A DNA stretch of 64,000 nt from Rhizobium anhuiense (GCF_003985145.1 NZ_ML133533.1:124001-188000); one strand, 5' to 3'. Shown: positions 24,495 to 32,977, numbered from the stretch's first letter. Notes: generated by a model not told the origin, from the sequence alone. Translations and numbers: made by a program.

Positions 24495-24590
24495 ATCCGC
24501 GACGAGCCGCATGACTCCGAGCCGCCGACCGGGACTTTGAGATCCCGGAGGTCAACACCCGACAGCGCGAAGCGCCCTCGGGTGCTTTTT
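24495..24590 (+). ncRNA. Candidate small RNA or attenuated leader of ffh
   Basis: Between the candidate promoter and ffh lie two hairpins. The first is GACCGGGA / TCCCGGAGGTC (24527-24553). The second is an intrinsic terminator: CACCCGA (24556-24562) with TCGGGTG (24578-24584), an inner GCGC/GCGC pair, then CTTTTT. The unit looks like a ~95-nt RNA with its own terminator. It lacks the conserved loop sequence of SRP RNA. Confidence 0.45.
24556..24590 (+). terminator. Intrinsic terminator/attenuator before ffh
   Basis: CACCCGA...TCGGGTG stem with an inner GCGC-GAA-GCGC hairpin, directly followed by CTTTTT. It ends 85 bases before the ffh ATG, so ffh transcription must read through it or start downstream. 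Confidence 0.7.
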
Positions 24591-24675
24591 GGCTTTGCGT
24601 CTTGTTTTCGTCAAGGAAAAGCACGACGTTTCCGGGCATATCCCAACCCGCCCTAAACGTATCAAGGAAGAGCCG

Positions 24676-26256
24676 ATGTTTGAAAACCTCCAGGACCGTC
24701 TTGGATCCATTCTGAATGGACTGACAGGCCGTGGCGCGCTTTCGGAAACCGATGTTTCCGCAGCGTTGCGCGAGGTTCGCCGTGCGTTGCTGGAGGCCGA
24801 CGTCGCGCTCGACGTCGTGCGTTCCTTCACCGACCGCGTGCGTGAAAAGGCCGTCGGCGCCGAGATCCTGAAGTCGATCAAGCCCGGCCAGATGGTCGTC
24901 AAGATCGTCCATGACGAACTGATCGAGATGCTGGGCGGCGAAGGGGTCGGCATCGACCTGCATGCGCCCGCCCCCGTCGTCGTCATGATGGTCGGTCTGC
25001 AGGGCTCCGGCAAGACAACGACGACGGCGAAGATCGCCAATCGCCTGTCGACGCGCGAGAAGAAGAAGGTGCTGATGGCGTCGCTCGACACGCGCCGTCC
25101 GGCAGCCCAGGAGCAGCTTCGCCAGCTCGGCGCCCAGGCCAATATCGATACGCTGCCCATCATTTCAGGCCAGTCGCCGACGGATATCGCCGCGCGCGCC
25201 GTGCAGGCGGCCAAGCTCGGCGGCCATGACGTCGTCATCCTCGATACCGCCGGCCGCACGCATATCGACGAGCCCTTGATGGTCGAGATGGCCGACATCA
25301 AGAAGCGCTCGAACCCGCATGAAATCCTGCTGGTCGCCGACAGCCTCACCGGCCAGGACGCCGTCAACCTCGCCCGCAATTTCGACGAACGCGTCGGCAT
25401 CACCGGTCTGGTGCTGACCCGTATGGACGGCGACGGCCGCGGTGGTGCGGCCCTTTCGATGCGCGCCGTCACCGGCAAGCCGATCAAGCTGATCGGCGTC
25501 GGCGAGAAGATGAGCGAGCTGGAGGAATTTCATCCCCGCCGCATCGCCGACCGCATCCTCGGCATGGGCGACATCGTCTCGCTCGTCGAGCGCGCGGCCG
25601 AGAATATCGACGCCGAGAAGGCGGCCGCCATGGCCGCCAAGATGGCCAAGGGCAAGTTCGACCTCGACGACCTCGCCGATCAGCTGCGCCAGATGCAGAA
25701 GATGGGTGGCATGGGCGGCATCATGGGCATGATGCCCGGCATGGCCGGCATGAAGGACAAGATGGCTGCGGCCGGCCTCGACGACAAGCTGTTCGGCCGC
25801 CAGATCGCCATCATCCAGTCGATGACCAAGGCCGAGCGCGCCAATCCCGACCTGCTCAAGCATTCGCGCAAGAAGCGCATCGCCGCCGGTTCCGGCACCG
25901 ATGCCGCCGCCATCAACAAGCTTCTGAAGATGCACCGCCAGATGGCGGACATGATGAAGATGATGGGCGGCAAGGGCAAAGGCGGCATGATGAAGCAGAT
26001 GATGGGCGGCCTTGCCGGCAAGATGGGGCTGGGCGGCCTAGGCGGCATGGGCGGCATGCCCGATCTCTCGAATATTGATCCCCGGCAGCTCGAGGCCTTG
26101 CAGAAGCAGGCGGAAGCGGCGGGGCTTGGAAAACCGGGTGGGGGTATGCCCGGTCTCGGCGGTCTGCCGGGTGGTTTGCCAGGCCTGGGCGGCGCCAAGC
26201 TGCCGGGCCTTGGCGGTGGTTTCCCGGGATTGCCCGGATTGCCGAAGAAGAAGTGA
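24676..26256 (+). CDS. ffh: Signal recognition particle protein Ffh
   Basis: SRP GTPase of 526 residues. N domain about 1-90, G domain with P-loop GLQGSGKTTTTAKIA at about 107-121, DTRRPAAQEQL, DTAGRTHID and TRMDGDGRGGAALS, then a methionine-rich M domain (about 330-450) that binds signal peptides and SRP RNA. The last ~35 residues are a low-complexity Gly/Leu/Pro tail ending GLPKKK. The ATG at 24676 has AAGGAAG upstream. It heads the ffh-chorismate mutase-rpsP-rimM-trmD-rplS block. Confidence 0.96.
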   Translation: MFENLQDRLGSILNGLTGRGALSETDVSAALREVRRALLEADVALDVVRSFTDRVREKAVGAEILKSIKPGQMVVKIVHDELIEMLGGEGVGIDLHAPAPVVVMMVGLQGSGKTTTTAKIANRLSTREKKKVLMASLDTRRPAAQEQLRQLGAQANIDTLPIISGQSPTDIAARAVQAAKLGGHDVVILDTAGRTHIDEPLMVEMADIKKRSNPHEILLVADSLTGQDAVNLARNFDERVGITGLVLTRMDGDGRGGAALSMRAVTGKPIKLIGVGEKMSELEEFHPRRIADRILGMGDIVSLVERAAENIDAEKAAAMAAKMAKGKFDLDDLADQLRQMQKMGGMGGIMGMMPGMAGMKDKMAAAGLDDKLFGRQIAIIQSMTKAERANPDLLKHSRKKRIAAGSGTDAAAINKLLKMHRQMADMMKMMGGKGKGGMMKQMMGGLAGKMGLGGLGGMGGMPDLSNIDPRQLEALQKQAEAAGLGKPGGGMPGLGGLPGGLPGLGGAKLPGLGGGFPGLPGLPKKK

Positions 26257-26272
26257 AAGGATCGCTTGCCCC

Positions 26273-26593
26273 ATGATTGATCCAAACGTCAAAGCCCAGC
26301 TCGCGAGCTACCGTCAGTCGATCGACAATATCGATGCCGCTCTCGTGCACATGCTGGCCGAACGCTTCCGCTGCACCAAAGAGGTCGGCGTGCTGAAGGC
26401 CAAATATAATCTGCCGCCGGCCGACCCGGCGCGCGAGGAATACCAGATCGAACGCCTTCGCCAGCTGGCGAAAACCGCCAATCTGGATCCGGATTTCGCT
26501 GAGAAGTTCCTGAACTTCGTCATCAAGGAAGTCATCCGGCATCATGAGCAGATCGCTGCAGATCACGCTGAACAGAGCGCTGCAGCCCGATAA
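26273..26593 (+). CDS. Chorismate mutase, AroQ type
   Basis: Monofunctional helical chorismate mutase of 106 residues, converting chorismate to prephenate for Phe and Tyr synthesis. AroQ landmarks are SIDNIDAALVHMLAERFRCTKEVG, in two parts, then a KAKYNLPPADPAREE loop and a C-terminal FAEKFLNFVIKEVIRHHEQI helix. No signal peptide, so cytoplasmic. It sits between ffh and rpsP on the same strand, 16 bases after ffh, an arrangement common in rhizobia. The start ATG is preceded by AAAGGA. Confidence 0.92.
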   Translation: MIDPNVKAQLASYRQSIDNIDAALVHMLAERFRCTKEVGVLKAKYNLPPADPAREEYQIERLRQLAKTANLDPDFAEKFLNFVIKEVIRHHEQIAADHAEQSAAAR

Positions 26594-26642
26594 CCCGTAC
26601 CACCGAACCAGGTGGTCAAGAAAAGCCTAAGGAGTAAAGAAC

Positions 26643-27014
26643 ATGGCACTGAAAATTCGTCTCGCCCGCGGTGGCTCCAAGAAGCGCCCGTACTACCACG
26701 TCGTTCTCGCCGATGCGCGCAGCCCGCGTGACGGCCGCTTCCTGGAAAACCTCGGTTCCTGGAACCCGATGCTTGCCAAGGACGACGAGAAGCGCGTTCA
26801 GCTGAACGCCGAGCGCATCAAGCACTGGATCGAAAATGGCGCCCAGCCGACCGACCGTGTTCTGCGCTTCCTCGATGAAGCCGGCGTTGCCAAGCGCGAA
26901 ACCAAGAATAACCCGATCAAGGCAAAGCCGGGCAAGCGCGCCCAGGAGCGCGCCGCCGAAAAGGCTCAGAAGGTTGCCGACGCAGCCGCTGCTGCTGCCG
27001 ACGCCGCGGAATAA
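26643..27014 (+). CDS. rpsP: 30S ribosomal protein S16
   Basis: Small-subunit protein of 123 residues. The S16 fold occupies residues 1-80 (MALKIRLARGGSKKRPYYH, then FLENLGSWNPM). The C-terminal 30 residues are an Ala/Lys/Glu-rich tail ending ADAAAAAADAAE, longer than the ~82-residue E. coli protein. AAGGAG precedes the ATG. A terminator-like hairpin follows, so rpsP may be made in excess over rimM and trmD. Confidence 0.97.
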   Translation: MALKIRLARGGSKKRPYYHVVLADARSPRDGRFLENLGSWNPMLAKDDEKRVQLNAERIKHWIENGAQPTDRVLRFLDEAGVAKRETKNNPIKAKPGKRAQERAAEKAQKVADAAAAAADAAE

Positions 27015-27035
27015 TCGGGACTTCCCTCGATCGAG

Positions 27036-27065
27036 CGGGCGGCATGGCGACATGCCGCCCGTTTT
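27036..27065 (+). terminator. Partial terminator between rpsP and rimM
   Basis: Ten-pair stem CGGGCGGCAT / ATGCCGCCCG with loop GGCGAC, followed by TTTT. It probably reduces but does not block reading into rimM. Confidence 0.75.
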
Positions 27066-27129
27066 CGTTTCCAATCCTGCGCACTTCGTTTATGAGAAAC
27101 CTGTCTTTCGGCTTCACATGAAGGAACCC

Positions 27130-27699
27130 ATGACAAAGCTTGAAAACCCCGTTCTGATGGCGACGATCGGTGGCGCGCAAGGCCTCCGGGGCGAGGTGCG
27201 CGCCAAGGCCTATACGGCCGATCCCAGCGCGCTTGGCGACTACGGCCATCTGCACAGCATGGACGGCCGCAGTTTCGAAGTCCTCGAAATCCGCGAGACC
27301 AAGAATGTCGTCGTCGTCCGTTTCCGCGGCGTCAACGACCGCAATGCCGCCGAGGCGCTGAACGGACTTGAACTCTATATCGAACGCGACAACCTGCCGG
27401 ACGAGGAGCTGGAGGACGACGAGTTCTACTATGCCGATCTCGAAGGGCTTGAAGCACTAGATGACAAGGGTGTCAGCTACGGCACGGTCACCGGCGTCTT
27501 CGATTTCGGCGCCGGCGATCTCCTGGAGCTCAAAGGCCCGGGCAAGCGCCCGGTGCTGATCCCCTTCTCCGAAGCCTCGGTGCTGGAGATCGATCTCGAG
27601 GCCGGCACGCTGCTGATCGATCCGCTGGCGGCGGGACTGGTCGACGATCCGGAGGAGCTTTCGAAATTCACCGCGGACAAGCCGAAAAAGAAGAAATGA
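27130..27699 (+). CDS. rimM: 16S rRNA processing factor RimM
   Basis: Factor for 30S head assembly that binds S19, 189 residues. The RimM N domain starts NPVLMATIGGAQGLRGEVRAK and the PRC-barrel follows at about residue 95 (DDEFYYADLEGLEALD). The C-terminal ADKPKKKK is a basic tail. I use ATG at 27130 because AAGGA precedes it; ATG at 27118 is also in frame. It is followed by trmD after 4 bases. Confidence 0.93.
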   Translation: MTKLENPVLMATIGGAQGLRGEVRAKAYTADPSALGDYGHLHSMDGRSFEVLEIRETKNVVVVRFRGVNDRNAAEALNGLELYIERDNLPDEELEDDEFYYADLEGLEALDDKGVSYGTVTGVFDFGAGDLLELKGPGKRPVLIPFSEASVLEIDLEAGTLLIDPLAAGLVDDPEELSKFTADKPKKKK

Positions 27700-27703
27700 C
27701 GCC

Positions 27704-28405
27704 ATGGCTTTCCGGGCGAGCGTGCTGACACTTTATCCGGAAATGTTTCCGGGACATCTGGGCTTCTCGCTCGCCGGCAAGGCGATGGAGCGCGGGCAAT
27801 GGTCGCTGGACGCGGTGCAGATCCGCGATTTCGCCACCGACAAACACCGCAGCGTCGACGACACCCCGGCCGGCGGTGGCGCCGGCATGGTGCTGAAACC
27901 CGACGTTCTCGCCCGTGCGATCGACAGCACCTCGGAAAACGATACCCGTCCGCGGCTGCTGATGAGCCCGCGCGGCCGGCCGCTGACTCAGGAGCGCGTG
28001 CGCGCGCTCGCGGCAGGCGACGGCGTCATCATCGTCTGCGGCCGTTTCGAGGGCGTCGACCAACGGGTGATCGAGGCGCGCGGACTGGAAGAGGTCTCGA
28101 TCGGCGACTATGTGCTGTCGGGCGGCGAGCCGGCCGCATTGATCGTCCTCGATGCGATCATCCGCATCCTGCCCGGTGTCATGGGCAACGATCTTTCCGG
28201 CCTGCACGAAAGCTTCGAAGGCGGACTGCTGGAACATCCCCATTATACCCGGCCGCAGGAGTGGGAAGGCCGCGAAATTCCCTCCGTCCTCACTTCGGGC
28301 AACCACGGCGCCATCGAGAAATGGCGGCGCGAGCAGGCCGTCCAGCTGACGCGGGAGCGGCGGCCGGATCTGCTCGAAACGGCCAGAAACGAGAAAAACG
28401 GCTGA
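27704..28405 (+). CDS. trmD: tRNA (guanine37-N1)-methyltransferase
   Basis: SPOUT methyltransferase of 233 residues making m1G37, which prevents frameshifting. The knot region includes MSPRGRPLTQERV, CGRFEGVDQRVIE and IGDYVLSGGEPAALI. Family landmark DDTPAGGGAGMVLKPDV is present in the N-terminal part. rpsP-rimM-trmD-rplS is the classic bacterial order. A weak GGCTG/CAGCC hairpin with CTTTT overlaps the stop codon. Confidence 0.96.
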   Translation: MAFRASVLTLYPEMFPGHLGFSLAGKAMERGQWSLDAVQIRDFATDKHRSVDDTPAGGGAGMVLKPDVLARAIDSTSENDTRPRLLMSPRGRPLTQERVRALAAGDGVIIVCGRFEGVDQRVIEARGLEEVSIGDYVLSGGEPAALIVLDAIIRILPGVMGNDLSGLHESFEGGLLEHPHYTRPQEWEGREIPSVLTSGNHGAIEKWRREQAVQLTRERRPDLLETARNEKNG

Positions 28406-28619
28406 TTTCGCAGCCCTTTTCACAAAAATGCCGTCCAAGGGATGACAAGCCCTGACCTTTCGTGTATTGGCGCACGCGGAAATGGGGTTTATCCCCGTCT
28501 GCCAGCAAACAAAGAATGGCGAATCCGCTCCCGCCCTAGACGGGCAAAGTCCTGAGGACAATTCCGAAGGATCAGTGTCGAGCGCTCTGGCTGTTTCAGA
28601 AGAACCAAAGGTTAAGACG

Positions 28620-29174
28620 ATGAACATCATTCAGCAGCTTGAGGCCGAACAGGCCGCCAAGATCGAAGCCAAGCGCACGCTTCCCGAATTTTCCCCGGGC
28701 GACACCGTCCGCGTCAACGTCAAGGTCACGGAAGGCAACCGTACCCGCGTTCAGGCCTATGAAGGCGTCTGCATCGCCCGCTCCGGCGGCGGCCTGCAGG
28801 AAAACTTCACGGTCCGCAAGATCTCCTACGGCGAAGGCGTCGAGCGCGTATTCCCGGTCTACTCGCCGATGATCGAAAGCGTCGACGTCGTTCGCCGCGG
28901 CAAGGTCCGTCGCGCCAAGCTCTATTACCTGCGCGACCGTCGCGGCAAGTCTGCCCGTATCGTTGAAGACACCGGCGTCCGCGCCCGCAAGCTCAACGAC
29001 GCCGAGCGCGCCGCCATTGCCGAGGAAAAGGCACGCATCGAAGCTGAAAAGGTTGCAGCAGCCCAGGCGCTCGCCGCCGAGAAGGCAGCAGCAGAAGCTG
29101 CGGAAGCCAAGGCCGCAGCTGAAAAGGCCGCCGCAGAAGCAGCAGCCGCTGCAGCGGAACCGGCAGCAGAATAA
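28620..29174 (+). CDS. rplS: 50S ribosomal protein L19
   Basis: Large-subunit protein of 184 residues at the 30S-50S interface. The L19 core is residues 1-120 (MNIIQQLEAEQAAKIEAKR ... SPMIESVDVVRRGKVRRAKLYYLR, quoted in part). The final ~55 residues are a helical Ala/Glu/Lys tail ending AAAEPAAE, unlike the ~115-residue E. coli protein. The frame is open for 51 codons upstream with no good start, so the 214-base leader is more likely untranslated. A strong terminator follows. Confidence 0.95.
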   Translation: MNIIQQLEAEQAAKIEAKRTLPEFSPGDTVRVNVKVTEGNRTRVQAYEGVCIARSGGGLQENFTVRKISYGEGVERVFPVYSPMIESVDVVRRGKVRRAKLYYLRDRRGKSARIVEDTGVRARKLNDAERAAIAEEKARIEAEKVAAAQALAAEKAAAEAAEAKAAAEKAAAEAAAAAAEPAAE

Positions 29175-29185
29175 GATCTGGCCAC

Positions 29186-29223
29186 GCAAAATTCTTTGCT
29201 TGAAGCAAAATTCTTCGCTTGGA
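29186..29223 (+). repeat. Tandem 19-base repeat after rplS
   Basis: GCAAAATTCTTTGCTTGAA at 29186-29204 is followed at once by GCAAAATTCTTCGCTTGGA at 29205-29223, two mismatches. Each unit can pair GCAAA with TTTGC. It sits between the rplS stop and the terminator. Confidence 0.8.
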
Positions 29224-29256
29224 AAGGCGGCCTTCGGGTCGCCTTTTCTATTTTTT
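29223..29256 (+). terminator. Rho-independent terminator of the rplS operon
   Basis: AAAGGCGGCC pairs with GGTCGCCTTT (one G-T pair) across a TTCG loop, followed by TCTATTTTTT. Confidence 0.92.
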
Positions 29257-29337
29257 GTTTGGTCACGCAGCCGGCGGCCTTGCCTCGGGCCTATCTTCCG
29301 TGACAGTTTTTGCCGTTCAATTTTTAGGAACCATTCA

Positions 29338-30135
29338 ATGTTGTTTCGTCGTACCGTTCTTGCGAGCTTCGCCGCCCTTGCTCTTGCCCCCTTGGCCGCA
29401 TCGGCCGCCGAACTGCCTGATCTCGGCGGCAAGAGTGTCGTCGTCGTGACCGAGAATGCCTATCCGCCGCTGCAATTCGTCGATCCGAAATCGGGCAAGG
29501 CGATCGGCTGGGAATATGATGCGATGAACGAGATCGCCAAGCGGCTGAATTTCAAGGTCGAATACCAGAACACCAGCTGGGACGCGATGATCCAGGCAGT
29601 GTCCGACGGCCAGTACAACATCGGCATGACCGGCATCACCATCAAGGAAGACCGCAAGCAGAAGGTGGATTTCTCCGACCCCTATATGCGCTCGCAGCAG
29701 TTCATGCTGGTGCGCGGCGACGAGAAGCGTTTCACCGATGCCAAGTCCTTCGGCGAATTCAAGGATGGCCTGGTCGGCGCGCAGCCCGGCACCACGCCCT
29801 TCTACACCGCTGTCTATGAAGTGCTGGATGGCAACGAGCAGAACCCGCGCATCAAGCTCTTCGAAACCTTCGGCGCCACCGTCCAGGCATTGAAGGCCGG
29901 CGACGTCGACGTCGTGCTGACCGATGGCACCGCCGGCAAAGGATATGTCGATGCTTCAGGCGGCGCCCTGAAGCTGATCGGCGAGCCGCTCGGCACCGAG
30001 GATTTCGGCTTCATCTTCCCGAAGGGGTCCGATCTCGTCGCCCCCGTCAACGCCGCCATTTCGGCACTCAAGGCCGACGGCACGCTGGATGGGCTGAACA
30101 AGAAGTGGTTCCTCGACTACAAGATGGGCGAATGA
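29338..30135 (+). CDS. Polar amino acid ABC transporter substrate-binding protein
   Basis: Periplasmic binding protein of 265 residues (SBP family 3, HisJ/GlnH type). Signal peptide about residues 1-23 ending AASAA. Binding-pocket landmarks are TENAYPPLQFVD, GWEYDAMNEIAKRL, MTGITIKEDRKQKVDFSDPY and GAQPGTTPFY. The ligand is probably a polar amino acid such as glutamine, glutamate or lysine; it cannot be told. TAGGAA precedes the ATG. The permease gene follows after 21 bases. Confidence 0.92.
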   Translation: MLFRRTVLASFAALALAPLAASAAELPDLGGKSVVVVTENAYPPLQFVDPKSGKAIGWEYDAMNEIAKRLNFKVEYQNTSWDAMIQAVSDGQYNIGMTGITIKEDRKQKVDFSDPYMRSQQFMLVRGDEKRFTDAKSFGEFKDGLVGAQPGTTPFYTAVYEVLDGNEQNPRIKLFETFGATVQALKAGDVDVVLTDGTAGKGYVDASGGALKLIGEPLGTEDFGFIFPKGSDLVAPVNAAISALKADGTLDGLNKKWFLDYKMGE

Positions 30136-30156
30136 TGCCGAGCAGCCGCTAGACGA

Positions 30157-30969
30157 ATGGCCCTGCAAACATCTTCCCACAGACCCGTCAAGGACGACTA
30201 TCCCTGGTGGCTGGTCGCGCTCGTCGCGATCGGCATCGTCCTTGCCGTTGTCATCATCACCAACGATATCTATGCCCAGGTCTTTCGCACCGTCGTCAAC
30301 GGTGTCGGCATCACCGTCTTCGTGACGCTGGTCGCCTTCGTGCTCGCCACCGTGCTCGGCCTCGGCATCTGCCTGCTCGGCATGGCCGACAGCCCGGTGT
30401 TGCGCCAGATCGCACGGTTCTACATCGAGATCATCCGCGGCATCCCAATCCTCGTGCTGCTGTTCTATGTCGCCTTCGTCGGTGCGCCGGCACTGGTCGC
30501 AGCCTATAATTTCCTGATTTCGCCGCTGGTGACGTCAGGCATGGCCGAGCCCATCCTGGTGCGCGATCTCTCACTGATGTGGCGGGCGGTCATCGCGCTG
30601 ACGATCGGTTATTCCTCCTTCATCGCCGAGATCTTTCGGGCCGGTTTCCAGTCGGTCGATATCGGCCAGATCGAGGCGGCCAAGGCGCTCGGTCTCTCGC
30701 GCTACCGGCGTTTCCGCTCCGTCGTCTTTCCGCAGGCGATCCGGGTGATCTTCCCGCCGCTCTCCAACGATTTCGTTTCGATGGTCAAGGACAGCTCGCT
30801 CGTCTCCGTGCTCGGCGTCGCCGACATCACCCAGATGGGCAAGGTCTATGCCGCCGGCTCCTTCCGCTTCTTCGAGACCTATTCGATCGTCACCTATATC
30901 TACCTGATCCTGACGATCGGCCTGTCGCTGGCGCTGCGGCGGACGGAGAAGTGGCTGAAATCGCGGTGA
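30157..30969 (+). CDS. Polar amino acid ABC transporter permease
   Basis: HisM/GlnP-type inner-membrane permease of 270 residues with about five or six TM helices: WWLVALVAIGIVLAVVIIT near the N-terminus, then GVGITVFVTLVAFVLATVLG. The EAA loop is QIEAAKALGLSRYRRFRSV. One permease may form a homodimer. No ATPase gene is adjacent; leuC follows after 286 bases, so the ATPase must be encoded elsewhere. Confidence 0.92.
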   Translation: MALQTSSHRPVKDDYPWWLVALVAIGIVLAVVIITNDIYAQVFRTVVNGVGITVFVTLVAFVLATVLGLGICLLGMADSPVLRQIARFYIEIIRGIPILVLLFYVAFVGAPALVAAYNFLISPLVTSGMAEPILVRDLSLMWRAVIALTIGYSSFIAEIFRAGFQSVDIGQIEAAKALGLSRYRRFRSVVFPQAIRVIFPPLSNDFVSMVKDSSLVSVLGVADITQMGKVYAAGSFRFFETYSIVTYIYLILTIGLSLALRRTEKWLKSR

Positions 30970-31255
30970 ATGCTTCAACAGCGGCCACAGCGCGGAGAGG
31001 CTCAGAGCGCCTCCTGTGATGATTCAAATTGAAGCCGCCGCGAAAAATCGCTATATGCAGGCGATGGAATCCAAGTTCAGATGCATTGGCGCGCATATTT
31101 TCGTGCTGCAGGACCATTATCGCCTGCCGGCGCGGTTTTTTGCCTGCGTGTCCGGTGCGCTCAACAGCCGACTTCGTTGATCGAATGACGGCCGGCGGAG
31201 CCTGATCTGCCATTTCTCGATTTTCCAAAAGCTTTAGAAAAACGGACTTAACGCC

Positions 31256-32665
31256 ATGAGCGCACCGCGTACCCTCTACGACAAGATCTGGGACGATCAT
31301 CTGGTCGACGAACAGGCAGACGGCACCTGTCTTCTCTACATCGACCGCCACCTGGTCCACGAAGTGACCTCGCCGCAGGCGTTCGAAGGCCTGCGCATGA
31401 CCGGCCGCAAGGTGCGCGCGCCGGAAAAGACGCTCGCCGTCGTCGACCATAACGTTCCGACCTCGCCCGATCGCCATCTCGGCATCAAGAACGAGGAAAG
31501 CCGCATCCAGGTGGAGGCGCTCGCCACCAACGCCGCCGAATTCGGCGTCGAATATTATTCGGCAAGCGACAAGCGCCAGGGCATCGTCCACATCGTCGGC
31601 CCGGAACAGGGCTTCACCCTGCCCGGCATGACCATCGTCTGCGGCGACAGCCACACCTCGACGCACGGCGCCTTCGGTGCGCTGGCGCACGGCATCGGCA
31701 CCTCCGAGGTCGAGCATGTTCTGGCGACCCAGACGCTGATCCAGAAGAAGGCAAAGAACATGCTGGTGCGTGTCGACGGCCTGCTTCCGCCGCACGTCAC
31801 CGCCAAGGACATCATCCTCGCCATCATCGGCGAGATCGGCACTGCCGGCGGCACCGGCCACGTCATCGAATTTGCCGGCGAAGCGATCCGCGCGCTGTCG
31901 ATGGAAGGCCGCATGACCATCTGCAACATGACGATCGAAGGCGGCGCCCGCGCCGGCCTCATCGCGCCTGACGAAAAGACCTTCGAATACATCAAGGGCA
32001 AGCCGCGCGCGCCGAAGGGCGAGGCGCTGGAACAGGCGATCGCTTATTGGAAGACGCTGCAGACCGACGAAGGCGCTCACTATGACCGCGTCGTCGTGCT
32101 CGACGCCGCCAGCCTGCCACCGATCGTCTCCTGGGGCTCCTCGCCCGAGGACGTCATCTCCGTCCAGGGCATCGTTCCAAACCCCGACGATATCCAGGAC
32201 GAAACCAAACGCACCTCCAAGTGGCGCGCGCTCGACTATATGGGCCTGAAGCCGGGCACGAAGATGACCGACATCACGCTCGACCGCGTCTTCATCGGCT
32301 CCTGCACCAACGGCCGTATCGAGGATCTGCGCGAAGTCGCCAAGGTCGTCGAAGGCAAGACGGTTGCCCCGACCGTCGACGCGATGATCGTTCCGGGCTC
32401 AGGCCTCGTCAAGGAACAGGCGGAAGCCGAAGGTCTCGACAAGATCTTCAAGGCCGCCGGTTTCGACTGGCGCGAGCCGGGCTGCTCCATGTGCCTTGCC
32501 ATGAACGACGACCGTCTGAAGCCGGGCGAGCGCTGCGCTTCGACCTCGAACCGCAACTTCGAAGGCCGTCAAGGCTTCAAAGGCCGCACGCATCTCGTCT
32601 CGCCGGCAATGGCAGCGGCCGCCGCGATCGCCGGGCACTTCGTCGATATCCGCGAGTGGAACTGA
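31256..32665 (+). CDS. leuC: 3-isopropylmalate dehydratase large subunit
   Basis: [4Fe-4S] dehydratase of leucine synthesis, 469 residues. Cluster cysteines lie in FIGSCTNGRIEDLR and GCSMCLAMNDD. Other aconitase-superfamily landmarks are CGDSHTSTHGAFGALAHGIG, read in part, and STSNRNFEGRQG. It is monocistronic: a very strong terminator follows and leuD is not adjacent, as usual in rhizobia where leuD lies apart with leuB. The spacer 30970-31255 shows no clear regulator site. Confidence 0.97.
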   Translation: MSAPRTLYDKIWDDHLVDEQADGTCLLYIDRHLVHEVTSPQAFEGLRMTGRKVRAPEKTLAVVDHNVPTSPDRHLGIKNEESRIQVEALATNAAEFGVEYYSASDKRQGIVHIVGPEQGFTLPGMTIVCGDSHTSTHGAFGALAHGIGTSEVEHVLATQTLIQKKAKNMLVRVDGLLPPHVTAKDIILAIIGEIGTAGGTGHVIEFAGEAIRALSMEGRMTICNMTIEGGARAGLIAPDEKTFEYIKGKPRAPKGEALEQAIAYWKTLQTDEGAHYDRVVVLDAASLPPIVSWGSSPEDVISVQGIVPNPDDIQDETKRTSKWRALDYMGLKPGTKMTDITLDRVFIGSCTNGRIEDLREVAKVVEGKTVAPTVDAMIVPGSGLVKEQAEAEGLDKIFKAAGFDWREPGCSMCLAMNDDRLKPGERCASTSNRNFEGRQGFKGRTHLVSPAMAAAAAIAGHFVDIREWN

Positions 32666-32687
32666 TCCGTCAAAACGGATGACAGTC

Positions 32688-32732
32688 CGAAGCCCCCGAT
32701 GCCTCCTGAAGGCATCGGGGGCTTCGCATTTT
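32688..32732 (+). terminator. Rho-independent terminator of leuC
   Basis: Sixteen-pair perfect stem CGAAGCCCCCGATGCC / GGCATCGGGGGCTTCG with a TCCTGAA loop, then CATTTTA. It begins 22 bases after the leuC stop. Confidence 0.93.
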
Positions 32733-32977
32733 ATGGTACCCTGTCTCATCAGGCGATGCCCCATATCCGTGTCAGTGCATGACCCGAGTTCCCGATTTCA
32801 CCCGTTCGGGCAATCGACATCGAAGAATGCCTGTGGCTTCATCGACATGGCGCTTTCAGGCGCAACTCGCGCGACGTTCGACAGGCACCGCTTTCGGGCG
32901 TCCGTTACCGGCCTCGGCGATCAACTGGCCTGGCTGCACCAGGAAAGCTCCGCGTTGTGTGATCTGGGAGAATAGCC
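32733..32977. other. Region between leuC terminator and a small secreted protein gene
   Basis: No ORF with a ribosome site and no strong hairpin. It presumably contains the promoter of the following gene, but I see no clear -35/-10 pair. Confidence 0.4.

Larger units (their letters stand above)
24175..24675. other. Long leader/intergenic region upstream of ffh
   Basis: A 501-base gap. The left part (24196-24400) is AT-richer than its surroundings and shows a TTTTGCCGGCAAAA palindrome at about 24314-24327, nothing else. The right part holds a promoter candidate, a hairpin and an intrinsic terminator (24459-24590), annotated separately. Confidence 0.6.

Noticed and set aside
24400..24675. SRP RNA (4.5S) gene next to ffh
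   Set aside because: The conserved GGUCAGGUCCGGAAGGAAGC-type loop is absent.
28467..28619. 51-codon upstream extension of rplS
   Set aside because: No similarity to L19 and no good ribosome site; the conserved L19 start is at 28620.
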